This document shows, piece after piece, positions 26,062 to 40,800 of a stretch of 64,000 bases of DNA. The notes below the pieces were generated by a model, which saw nothing but the letters and a program-made list of their open reading frames with translations, made no database searches and was not told the DNA's origin. Numbering within the stretch: the stretch's first letter is position 1; every line of letters starts with the position of its first letter. Source of the DNA: Chondrosia reniformis (lineage: Eukaryota > Porifera > Demospongiae > Chondrillida > Chondrillidae); contig OX359192.1 of assembly GCA_947172415.1 (NCBI GenBank), positions 7,054,401 to 7,118,400 on the forward strand, in the 5' to 3' direction. A program made the translations under genes and the position numbers.

Positions 26062-29000
26062 TTAACTACTGTCCTCGCAATCCTGCAAGGGTGGCATTGC
26101 CAAACGATTTGATGAAGCTAGAATATCCCCTTTCTGGTCTTTCTCATTTTTCGCTTGTATAGGGCTGGCCAATGCACCCTTGAAGTTGATGGCAAGCCCT
26201 ATCTTTTTTTGTTTACTTCTTTTGCTGCTGAAACTTGTAGGAGATGGTCCAACAGTTTTATTTGTGTCCATTGACGTCATAGTGGGAGCACTTGCAGATG
26301 ATAACAGTTGACCAGCTCCAACCTTTAAAGAATCTGAAGAAGACATTAAATCTACTTCTTGACCAAGACTGAAATCCTTTAATGTTGTCTCAGATGCAGT
26401 CAAGAATTCTTTACTGTCTAACTGGTCAGTATTGTTATCTTCATGAGATGATCCAGGCGACATCAACGGTTCGTTTTGATCTTCTTGGAATGACCCAGGA
26501 GAAATCAATGGCTCGTTTTGATCTTCTTCTTCTCCTCTTGTGTTAGAAGGTGAAGATTCTGACAAAGGTGTATCATTGGGAACAAAGGAGGGCCAATTGC
26601 TTGTTCCATTCTCCTTTGGGTCCTGACACTCAGCAGCCACTACACAGACATAATATAATCATACACTGGTGGACTACACCTGGGTGGGGGTGGGGTGGGG
26701 GATTGAAAGAATAGTGGTACACTCACTTGCTGTCTTCTTAATCCTTGAGTCAGAGAAAGTTTCAAACATTTTACTGAACACCGATTTACAGACCAGGCTA
26801 GTATTTTTCTTCATTTTAAGCTGAATCTACAGATACATATGTACATACAAAGTCAAAAAACTTCATACGTAGATATAAATGAAGTGCATGTATGTATGTA
26901 CGTACAAACATTATGAATAAACTACTGTAGTACCTTCATAAATTCTGCTGAAAGATGGAGTACTTCATCAAAGCTTTGGCAATCATACATCTCTGGTTTT
27001 GGTTTAAATCCAAGCTTCTCTTCAAAGAGAGTTAAAAATCGCTTCAATTTCACTTCATCCTTTGGCTGTAAGCTTATAACTTCAGCCATTTGGCATGCAA
27101 ATATTTGACAGGGTAATAAGTGTACATAGAAAGATCCATTTACATCAGTCACCTGGAAATAAATAAAAACAGTGCAAGGATGGGTGAATTGATGAAGGGA
27201 TGGATGCAGCAGTGGATAGACAAACCTTAAGAGGAGTGTATCTCTTGATTAACTCTGGAATATCACAAGTGTGATGTTCTGCCAGAACAGATAACTTTTT
27301 CCCAAAAACCTCAGTGAATTGCTGTTCAATTTCAGTACAGGAAAGCTTGTTACCAACTGTTGTATAAAGTAGAAAGGCTAATTCCAATAGGAGAACATTC
27401 CTCATGTCTTCTACAATGTCATCCTTTATCAAAACTACATGGATAGATATAAACACATGTACAAGAGTTTCTAAACATACAATTTGGTTCCCTACTCTTA
27501 CTGAGGTAGTTGTAGTGTGAAAGAAACACTCTTTGTGCTTCAGGGTAGCCATGGACTTCAAGGACATCCTGCATGTCACTCTCTATCATCTGCTGCAATC
27601 CCGCCTCCTTTCCAGGGCCACATTGTCTCAAATAAGTCTCTTCCACATCCTTTAGTAGTAATCCTTCAGGATGGTCAACTAGCAGACACATGATGAACAT
27701 GGCCACACTCCCAGATGGGTGGAGCTTGACTGGCCTGTCTGGTCCTTGACCAGTAATCTAACGGACACATAGCAGTGAAAAGGAAGGAGCATCTCTCCAC
27801 ATGTGCATATTTCTTACCACTATACTGTTGCCAAAAAGTTCCAAAAACTGAATGAATTTAGAACAGTTAAATTTTCTGTAGTCCAGAGGCTTTGAATAAA
27901 ACTGCTCATAATGTGGCTTTACTCTATTCAGTGGCAAACTTTCATTGGACACTGTATATAAGAGATACTCCATTTCCCTCCTTACAGATGGAAGGAACGA
28001 CTTCATAATGTCGCTTTGCAACACCTTCGTTTCGAGTGGTCTTGGCTGAGGTTGCCTGTTTGGCAGTAATTCCGCGCCTTCAACCTTTTTTATCACTTTC
28101 ACAACAATGCTATCGATCTAAATAAGAGTAAAAAAGAGAAAAAAGTGCGTTGGCCGGGAATCGAACCCGGATCTATTGCTTGGAAGGCAACAATGCTAGC
28201 CTTTACACCACCAACGCCCTTGGGCTACAATCTTGGTTTGTAAGTATTTAACTAACCTCAACTTCTTCGAGCTGTGCCACATGTTTGATTTTGTCGAGGA
28301 GAGTTGACAGCTTCTTGCAACCGAATTCAGCCTTAATCAACTGTTTTCCAGTGTGCTTTTGGTACTCTTCAGCAAATTTTTCGCGTGTAACAAATTGTTT
28401 AGGTTTCTTTGACAATATTTCTGTAGTAATTTGGGCAAAGTGTTTAATCTGTTCTTCTAGCCATTCACATGAAAACTGCACTGCCAATTCACCATCCAAA
28501 ATTAAAACCTTCATTAAAATTAGGTGATACAAATTAAAAATTATCCTACACTGCTAGATATACTACATATATATGCAATTCTTTGATCCTCAAGATTAAC
28601 ATGGTATGGCCCCAGTTGAGGAAGAGGTGCATGTACACACACAAACACACACAGATACACACAAACACACACAGATACACACAAACACACACAGATACAC
28701 ACAGATACATACAGATACACACAGTATAAAGGTACCTCCAGTTCAGGATGACAACGTCTTAGGGCACTTTCAACATCCAGCATGCCCAAGGTATTTAGGT
28801 CAACCTTCTCTTTATTGATCATTTCAAAGGCTGCCTCAAATTCATTCAGTTTTATTCTTTTTTCAGTTGCAAGCACATTCATGACCTGCTTTTTGAACTG
28901 CTCCAAGGCCATACCACTAAGTATCACCGGTTTGACCGTCACATCTGGATCCATCAGCCTAAAGTGACTGCCCAACAGCTACAGAAAAGATGGGGAATTA

Positions 29001-32000
29001 CTGCCACTAAGTACAGAGCAGTGGGAAAAGTTGAGTAAAGGTATTCACAGAAGTATGTTGTAGTTCCATTTACGTATAGTACCTTAACATTAGGAGATTT
29101 CACAACTAAGTCTTTCAGGTTTTCCACCCCATAGTCTGTTACCCTTGGGGAGATGTGATACTTTGTCTGAAACTTCTGCTGGAATTCTTGCACTGAAATG
29201 GATCCACCATTCTCCCTCAATAACTCCTCAAAGTGTACACACAGCTCATCAATGGGTAGGACCCTTGAGTGTCTAGAAGCTGATTGCTTGCGGCTTCTGT
29301 CATCGGAAGAAGATAACAAAAGAACTGTTTTTCCATCACTTGAAAGCTAAATATAGGAAATAGCACAAATGTAGATATTAACAATAGGTCATTACAGGTT
29401 ACTGTTGGTGATTGCTATATAATGCTATAAAGGAGGCTCACATACGTACGTATGTTATAAGCAGTTACATACGTACTTCTACAGTTGGACATTGGTTCAG
29501 GGCCTCCCTCATATTCTCAAAGTTATAGTCCTTCAGTTTGGGAGATTCCTTGTGGAAGGTCTGGTATTCCTGCTGAAAGCTTTTGTAAGGTATGCTGCCA
29601 TTTAATGCTTTAAGGAGCTGCTGGCACTTGAAGAAGAATTCTTCTCTCTGTACACTCACTTTACCCTTTGGGGCAGATTTAGGATCCAAAGGAGTTCTGT
29701 CGACCATATTTGGTTGATCGATATACTCTATAAAATAAAAATGTCCTCCTCACCTACCTGCATCTATTAGCCACATTGGTGTGGCAGCCAATATACATAC
29801 ATACATATGGGTGTGGCAGTACATATACATACATACATATGGGTGTGGCAGTACATATACATACATACATATGGGTGTGGCAGTACATATACATACATAC
29901 ATATGGGTGTGGCAGTACATATGTACCTTGAGGAGGTCTTTCCAGCAAGATGGTCATACTGGCAATGTCAGTAGAGTCCTTGGAAGATATGCTAAAGGTA
30001 AACAACTCATTCAATATCTTGACCAGCTCCTTCCCTTTCTGGGGTTCATAGGGCATTGGTCCAAAGGAATGTTCATAGGTAGATATGACACTGAAGACAC
30101 AGAACCACACAATACAATCAAATACACAATTACCATTTACATAATCACAGTATTGAAAAGGGCTAAGTGCTCACCATAGCAGCTATTGCATGACAATGAA
30201 ACATTAGTGGGTAAAACAGGAGGAAAAGATGCATAATCTGTTTCTCACTTAAGGAGGGGAATACCCTGCCTGTTCTCCATCAGGCGAACTAGTCTCTTCA
30301 TCAGTGAGGGCTTCTTCTTTACACAAACCTTGGGACTGAACCTTTTAAAGATAATCACTCTAAGTTTGTTTTGCCCTAGAATATCAACAAGGTCATCGGC
30401 AGCAGTGCCAACATCAAGCTCCTGACAGGGTTGATCAAATGCTAAACGGTAGCGGCCTTGGAACTCAGTAAACCTAATCCAACCGTAAGAGGTCTGCCGC
30501 AATAAATGTACAATATGGGACCTGCAGCGACCACAAACATACACACGTACCAAGGTCATTAACTGAGATTGAAGCAAAACTTCACCAAGCCTGCTTGCCT
30601 ATATACTGTACAGTACATACGTACGTACATGATACAAGCCTGCTTGTACATACGTATGTACATGATACAAGACCCAAAGTAAGCTAGCAGTACATCGAAT
30701 CGTAAGTCATACATAGAACTAAATCATGCCTATATGTATATATATACGATATGTACCTGGTTATAATGGCCTGAATCTCGTCATCAGTCTGTCCCACAAC
30801 AGACACTACAAGCTGTGGCATGATCCGCCTGCCACACTCCTGATAACTATGGCCCAGCTTCTTCATCATGTCTGTCATCCTTTTGGTGTTGAGATACTGG
30901 CTGTTCCTTGTTGCTGCAGCCATGCGGCGCAGGTCAACAAGCAGAATGGCAGACAACAGGTTTCTATCATGCCAAACCAACTGTACACACTCAACCTGAA
31001 ATATAGCAAGACATTTTTATATAAGATTGAGTGCAAAATACAGCTGGGAGTAGCAGGCACAGGTATTCCTATTCCAATGTCTATATACTTGTACGTATAT
31101 ATATACACAGATGAGTAACTGACTATTATACAAGGCGATGCTGTTTGAGCAATTTGCATAAGATCAGCTTTTATCTTCTCTAGAAGAGACACATCTTCAC
31201 CATTCACTGCAGGGGCAATCCCTTGCACCAATAGCACCTGGACCATAGATGGCAGACTAGTGAGTGAGTAGGGTGGAGCTACGTTACAAAGGTACGGAAT
31301 CTCAGGAGTGAGGTAGCCAGGAACTTGAGCAGCTGGATGTGCAGCCATTGGAGGAATGATTGGTGGTCCTTGCATCCGAGGACGTGCCTGATCAAAAGAT
31401 GTCATGTTTCTCCTTCCAGGACTGGCAAACTGTTGTTGGCTTATAAAAGGATCATCCAAGTCCACTTTGATGTTTGAGCCAAAGACATTGGCACCATTCA
31501 TCCGCTTTTGAGCTCTGTAGAAAAAACAATCAATAAATGAAGGTATGTATTTAATAACTACATAACTGTCTAAAAATTACCTTATAGCATATTCATGAGA
31601 GGCAAATCTTATTATAGCAGAGTTTTCATGGACCTCCATTACCCTGCCTCCACAGTTTCCAGACAGCATCCCCAGACGCTCACGGATATCAAATTTCTTC
31701 ACTCCAAAAGGTAGATTTCTCACAATGAGCTTTAGTGAGCCACTAGGCTTCTACACAAATGTTTGTTAACTCACGTAACTTGGTCAGAAATCCAGTGAAA
31801 GTCACTTTGTGTACATACTTACCTGTTCCTTCTTATCCTCAACACTGTGAACAAACTCCTCCCAAACAAATGTCTTGTGAGCAAAGGCTTTCAAAGACTC
31901 TCTGGCCCAAGTGTTGTGGACTAATACAATGTTGAATTTGTGACAGTTTCGCAAATCATTTAAATCTGTTGAAAAATTGACATCTCCTGAAATAAGCACA

Positions 32001-34006
32001 ACTGTAGCTGGAGGTTGAAAGTGGCGAGCAAACTTTCTAATGGCAGCATGAAGCTTGTCGTCAGCAGCATTCTTTGATGCGGCATTTACATGGACAACTG
32101 TGACCTGAAAAGGTTTATTCACATAAATTCAGGTTTGTCTGATAAACTACGTATACTCGTATACATACGTACGTACCTGTGCATCATTCAGTCCATCAAT
32201 CACATCTCCATTCTCCTTCATTGTATCACAGACACAAATGAATTCCGCCTCCCTCTTCTCTTCAAAAAATTCATTGCGTATTTTCTGGGCAACAGCAAAG
32301 GCAGACTTGCCCTTTGGGATAGAGCAGTTTTCAATGTCCCAGAACACACCCACAGGTTCAACCTCAGCTGCCCTCAACACCATAGGCACGTTGTTCCCAT
32401 CACCACTCTGACCAGTCTGTGTGTCTGGTCCTGCAGGTGCAACACTAGTGCTGGTAGGATCACCTCTTGAAGACATCTTGGAAGTGGAAGTAGGTCGCCT
32501 TTTCTTACTAGAGGCTGAACTCAGCAGAGGACTCTCAATATCAGATTGAGAACTATTTTCTCCACTGCTATCTTGCCTAATAGTTTCCTTTAGATTATAC
32601 TCTCTCCTCGGGTAGTTGAGCGGATCATCTTGTCCTTCTTGATCAAGCAGCAATAGCTCCTCATCCTCTGAGGTATGGTCCTCAAGGTCGGCATAAAACC
32701 CACTCAATTCTCGAGAGTAAGGCCTAGCAAGTTCTTGTTCATCTCCTTCTAAATGGTCACTGCTATCCACTTCAAAGTCGGAGTAGTTTTGTTCATCACC
32801 AGTGGATAAATCAGTGCTTCCTTCATAGGTTGCACTGCTGCCTTGACTCAACATAAATTCTTTTTCAAAAGGTGAATCTCGGCCACTCTAAATAGGAGAG
32901 ATTGTTGTAATAGTAAATGTGTACTTTTATGTATATAGGAAAGAGCTGGATTGAATAATTGTGGATTTTGAAGAGTATTGTTGGTGCTACTATTTATCTG
33001 TGATGTATGTATACTAAATTGAAAACTAACAGATATTAAACTTGTCTTTCCTTTCCTTTTCTTTCTACTGCCCTCATAATGGATATTCATATTACCTGAA
33101 GTCAGCACCTTTGATTCTAAAATAAATCCAGATCTATAAAACTAAATGTCTAGCTCATTATTACAATAAGCCAGGCAGTAGTTTTAGCTACATTTATATG
33201 TATGTATGCACATACACACTCTACTTTTAATGATACACAAATACGTATGTATAAGGCTCTATTACATTATAAGTGAATTCTTATTGCCAAGTATACATAC
33301 GTAGATGAAACTATGTACATTGGAGTGTACTTGGACAACCACTAGGTTGCCATAGTGATAAAAGTAGTGTACATCAGGTTTTAGATAAGTGGTATACATC
33401 TTGGCTTACAACTCACTTCCGCCAGGATGTTTATATACACATTTTCTATTCATACATCTTTTTTTCAGCCATCGGCCACAAATCTTAACTTCATTTTTAG
33501 CTTCTTCAACGTGTCTATATGGGCACTACAAGACAAACAATGTGCAGGATGTTTGACCTATATCTCGTGTTTGGTAACATTTTGCAATTAGCAATCAGTA
33601 CACACAATAATGCTAAGCCAATTCTCACCCTATTTCCATCGCGACAGCCTCCTTTCTCCATAAAGAAGAGACAGTCAGTTAAAGGTCTAAAGTCTTTGCT
33701 TGACTTTTTAGACGCCTTTCCAGCATCTCCTGGCGGGGAAAGATGCCCTTCTTGCTGCAGCTGTTTGGGTCCTTTGACAAGTACCTTACGTCCTCGTATC
33801 AAAGCGAGCTGCCCCAGTCGAGCAGCCGCTTCGGCGTCACTAAGGCGGAGGAAGTTGACATATCCAAAGCACTTGGAATGTCCCTTCTCGTCTCGCAGGA
33901 CTCGAACACTTTCAATGTTTCCACACTTTTGAAAACACGACTTTAGGTCTTTCTCGTCGGCCTCATTTGGCAGAGAACCTATCCAAATGGGAAAGAGTCT
34001 CGCCAT
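26062..34006 (-). CDS. MARF1: MARF1 homologue: RRM, CCCH x2, NYN nuclease, RRM, multiple LOTUS domains
   Basis: MARF1 is an endoribonuclease and post-transcriptional regulator needed for meiosis in vertebrate oocytes. Twenty exons give 1,817 residues: 34006-33629, 33525-33417, 33095-33031, 32887-32177, 32104-31823, 31750-31581, 31514-31124, 30995-30757, 30521-30249, 30090-29927, 29727-29477, 29346-29083, 28978-28736, 28508-28257, 28117-27818, 27757-27502, 27434-27226, 27152-26934, 26826-26727, 26639-26062. Order: RRM (about 6-80); two CCCH fingers (about 114-160, C-x8-C-x5-C-x3-H, then C-x7-C-x4-C-x3-H); acidic linker; NYN domain (about 355-515) with acidic residues in [28 protein letters not shown] and [11 protein letters not shown] ([11 protein letters not shown]); then about eight OST-HTH/LOTUS repeats, roughly one per exon, at 782-1519; a Ser-rich tail with a duplicated EDQNEPL motif. 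All exon phases join. Confidence 0.93.
28118..28256 (-). other. 139-nt MARF1 intron that carries a tRNA gene
   Basis: Donor GTTAGT after the codons for EEVE (exon 28508-28257). Acceptor TTATTTAG before the codons for IDSIVVK (exon 28117-27818). Both flanking exons are in phase 0 and encode LOTUS domains. More than half of the intron is the tRNA. Confidence 0.85.
28146..28217 (-). tRNA. trnG-UCC: tRNA-Gly (anticodon UCC)
   Basis: Read on the minus strand, the 7-bp acceptor stem is GCGTTGG pairing with CCAACGC, followed by discriminator A. The D-arm region carries an A-box-like TGGTGGTGTAAAGG. The anticodon loop is within TTGCCTTCCAAGCAA (TCC), and the T arm contains the B-box GGTTCGATTCC. No intron and no encoded CCA. 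It closely resembles metazoan tRNA-Gly(UCC) from memory. The gene sits in sense orientation within an intron of MARF1. Confidence 0.95.
28628..28725. repeat. CA-rich tandem repeat (ACACACAGATAC family)
   Basis: Imperfect units of about 20 bp built from ACAC, AAAC and AGATAC, ending 10 nt before the donor of the MARF1 exon 28978-28736 on the minus strand. Open frames read through it are repeat artefacts. Confidence 0.9.
29773..29925. repeat. 32-bp minisatellite, about 4.5 copies
   Basis: Unit of 32 bp beginning GGGTGTGGCAGTACATATAC and ending in CATA repeats. It lies in the MARF1 intron downstream of exon 30090-29927. The last unit touches the splice donor, so on the minus strand the intron opens GTACATATGTACTGCC, which is repeat-derived. 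Confidence 0.9.
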
Positions 34007-37204
<3,198 letters not shown>

Positions 37205-37815
37205 CAATAGATATTACCATTTTGAATGTACTGAATTTTGGAGATGTTTATATGTCTGTCTTTTTCAGTTTTGAATGATTTACAATTAGTTTTGTCACAG
37301 TATTGTACTCTCTATAAGTTACTTGTTTCTATCCCTATATATCTGCCAGTGAATGTTATACCAGTAATTATAAAGGAGATCAACTTACGTATGTACACAT
37401 TATGGTAGTGTACCCTTTGAATTGTTAATTGCATTAACATATTATCAAAGGATTGATACAGTGTTTATGCATGCAATCTCGTAACACAATTTTAAAGTTC
37501 TTTCAACTCTTGTTAATTCAACTGTAAGCTTTTGAGTTTAATGTGGCATGCCAAATGCAATAGTCTGTTCCGTCACAACTGATAGACATTTTGCTAATTT
37601 ATATTTTTGACGCTTTGTCTTTGTGTTTACCTTTGTCATGTTTTAACTAAGGAAAACAACCACATTCTCCACACTTCAAGAAACCTAAAAAATGTAAAGC
37701 CTTCCTTTAAGAATCAATTCAGCACCAATGTTGCCATAGTACTCAGAGTGAAAAAAGTGTGTTCCTTGTAAGAAAGGATCTCAGGAAAATCTGGACTGGA
37801 TATATACTAAGACTT
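37205..37815. other. Intergenic interval between FOXK and the adenylyl cyclase
   Basis: AT-rich 611 bp between two plus-strand genes. It must hold the FOXK 3' UTR and the cyclase promoter and 5' UTR. The cyclase frame stays open upstream of 37816 but has no in-frame ATG, so 37816 was chosen. I see no separate gene. Confidence 0.5.
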
Positions 37816-40800
37816 ATGGATTCTAGGAAGTTCTCAAAAGTTCATCCTTCAGCAGAAGTAATACAGGTTTCATCTCCATTTGTAAGCAAGAGCTGGGATC
37901 AAAGTAAAAATTTGTTCTTTCGTATGGAGTCTGGCTCCCCAAGCCAGTTATCGTCCGAGAAATTGAATTGGCACAAAAGAGTACATCAACTTTTACGTTA
38001 CTGGTGGAACCAGTACACACACATATATGGTGTTACCTTCACTCTTCCTGAGACAGAATTGTACTACAGTTACTATGCCAACAGACTAGAGACTCCCATC
38101 CAGCAATACCTAGTGGGCTACATCTTTCTTATAACTCTCGTACTTATGATTTCTCACAGCATAATTGTATTTCAGGACTCTTTTAACGTCACCAACTGTC
38201 TCAGAGAAGGTCACTGTAGAAGATCTTTCTATGCAGTTGTTCTCTACCCGCCCATCATGTTCATCATTGGAACTATACAATTTATTGTATTGTGTGTCAG
38301 TAAAAGGAAGAGATGGTGGATCACATTTACGAAAATGTTGACATTTCTTGCCTTTTATACCGTTTTAATGGGTTCAAGAGATATCATTGAGAATGATTTC
38401 ATAAGTCTGATACTCCATCTCTCCATATGGAGTGGTATTGTAGTGCACCTTTTGGGACCAACTTGGATATTACTGTTCATTTTGGCAATCATTGGTTTTG
38501 AAGCTATCCACTTTTTGAAACCTGGAAAAAGGACAGAACTGGTATAATTTACCCTCACAAACATGTATATATAATCATCTCATAATAATAAATCTACTGT
38601 ATAATGTTGTCTCCCTATGTACAGCATTTGTTTCCTTTGATAACGGCTTCAATTCATATGATAATACAAGTTGCCACCAACTTAATTTGGTTGAGAAGGA
38701 GGAGGGAGGTATTCAAGAATGTTGAGAACTCTGTATTTTATATAGTCCAAAAAGAAATGGAAGAAGAGAAACAGGTTAGACTCCCTTTTTCACTAGCTCA
38801 TGATTATCTGGCTCATAAGTGCACATTGCTATATGAACAATACGTATATATACGTACACATACGTATATACCCAGCTACCAACTCTCTCATAAGGCATGT
38901 ATTTATGGTTCAATTGTAGAATGTAATATGAGTGTATGCAATTATTGTGACTACTGTATAACTATTCGTGTAGCCTTACTTTCTTATTTTGTAGGATAAT
39001 GTATTACATTCGATACTTCCCATGCATGTTGCACAATCTATTAAACAAAATGCTGTCTCCAAAAATAAATTTATGGGACGGTTTAGAGAACTGTACATTT
39101 CAAAATACCATAATGTGAGGTATGTTTGCTAGCATTACAGCACTTATATATGTAATTCATAATACATACGTATACTATGGAAAATCACTGGAGTATAATT
39201 ATGCCAAACATCTTGGCTGTGTGACCGTATTTCTCCAAAGATTATGATTTTTCTTTACTTTTTATGGATACAGTATTCTATTTGCTGATATCAAAGGATT
39301 TACAGCAATGGCGTCAAGAGTAACAGCCAATCAGCTTGCTAGCACATTGAATGAACTTTTTGGAAGATTCGATATTTTGGCTGAAGTACGTAATTAAAAA
39401 ATAATATCATCACTATAGCCTAGGTTATGATTAACTATGATTCATTTTAGATCATTAGAGCTATATACATGTAGAAAATGATATAACGTCTGTATAATAA
39501 TAACATCTTCCATAGAGACAAATCATAAGTTAATACATTAATCTATCTTGTTAAGTGATAACGAGAATACTTACTCATACAATTATACTCCCTATATAGT
39601 AGTTCAATACACAAATATATATATACATACATACATACATACACATTTGTAATATGTGTGCTTTAGGAGTATTCATGCCTTCGAATAAAACTACTTGGAG
39701 ACTGTTATTTTTGTGTCTGTGGACTGCCAGAACCTCAAAAGGACCATTCAAGACTCTGTGTTGACATGGGTCTACAAATGATGGAAGTGGTGGAGTAAGT
39801 ATAGAGTTTTCCATTCTCTTAGATAACATGTACAAACATACACATGAGCATATGTTATGAGATATTTTTGACTGATGTACTACTGCAGAAGTGTAAATGA
39901 CTCCTTGGGAACTCAGTTAGCCATGCGAGTTGGAGTTCACACTGGAACTGTCTTGTGTGGTGTGATTGGGCAACATAAGTGGCAGTTTGATGTTTGGTCC
40001 GATGATGTCACCATGGCTAATAATCTAGAATCAGGTGGACTTCCTGGGTAAGAATTAAAGAAAACAAATTTACTATATCAATGCAGTTTCACTTACGTAC
40101 TATATATTAACCAGCAGAAAATTATGTACTTGGTTATCCGGTTTTTAGGCATGTTCACATCAGCGAAGATGTGTTGAAGCTATTGGGCAATGCATACAAG
40201 GTTTTACCAGGACAGGGTTACAAAAGAAACAGTTACATTTCTGAGAAGGGCATAAAGACATATCTGATATGCAATGAGAATATACATCCATCTGCAGAGG
40301 TGTGCAATGACCAGATACTGTAAATGTTAAAGTATTGTTTGCTCAATCTTGATAGTTCTCATAATGATACTGAATTATTGACTTTTTAGGCTTGTATTGC
40401 ATGTCTTGTTATTGCATGAGTAAAAAAGGTGTATATACATTTTGTACAATGTACTGCATGATAGCACAGACAAATGGTGATTATTATTATTTTATAGAAC
40501 AGAAACAGACTATTTCCAGATCCTGGGCGGAGGTCAGCATCAAGTGTAATATCAAGTGGCAGTATCCAGCTTCTTAGAAATCATAGTGGAGTTAATGATG
40601 AGCTGGTTCCTCTCACTAATAATACTAATATGGGAGTAAAGAAAAGAACTCTTAACCAAGAGCTTTTACAAAAGGTCTCTCAAGACACAAAGAAAGGAAT
40701 GGAGTTTTTTAAAATCAAGGTACGTACATACATATGTATATACAGTAAATATAAAATATCTCTTAAATCTATCTATCTATCTATCTATATCTATATATAT

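Noticed and set aside
28606-28818. Plus-strand frame rich in His/Thr
   Set aside because: Read-through of a CA-rich repeat next to a MARF1 exon.
29781-30179. Plus-strand frame with YTYIHMGV repeats
   Set aside because: Read-through of the 32-bp minisatellite and antisense to a MARF1 exon.
33417-34006. RRM plus CCCH exons as a separate gene from MARF1
   Set aside because: Exon 33525-33417 ends with a good GTGAGT donor in a phase that joins the next MARF1 exons, and there is no polyadenylation signal or new promoter between them. Transcript data could still change this.
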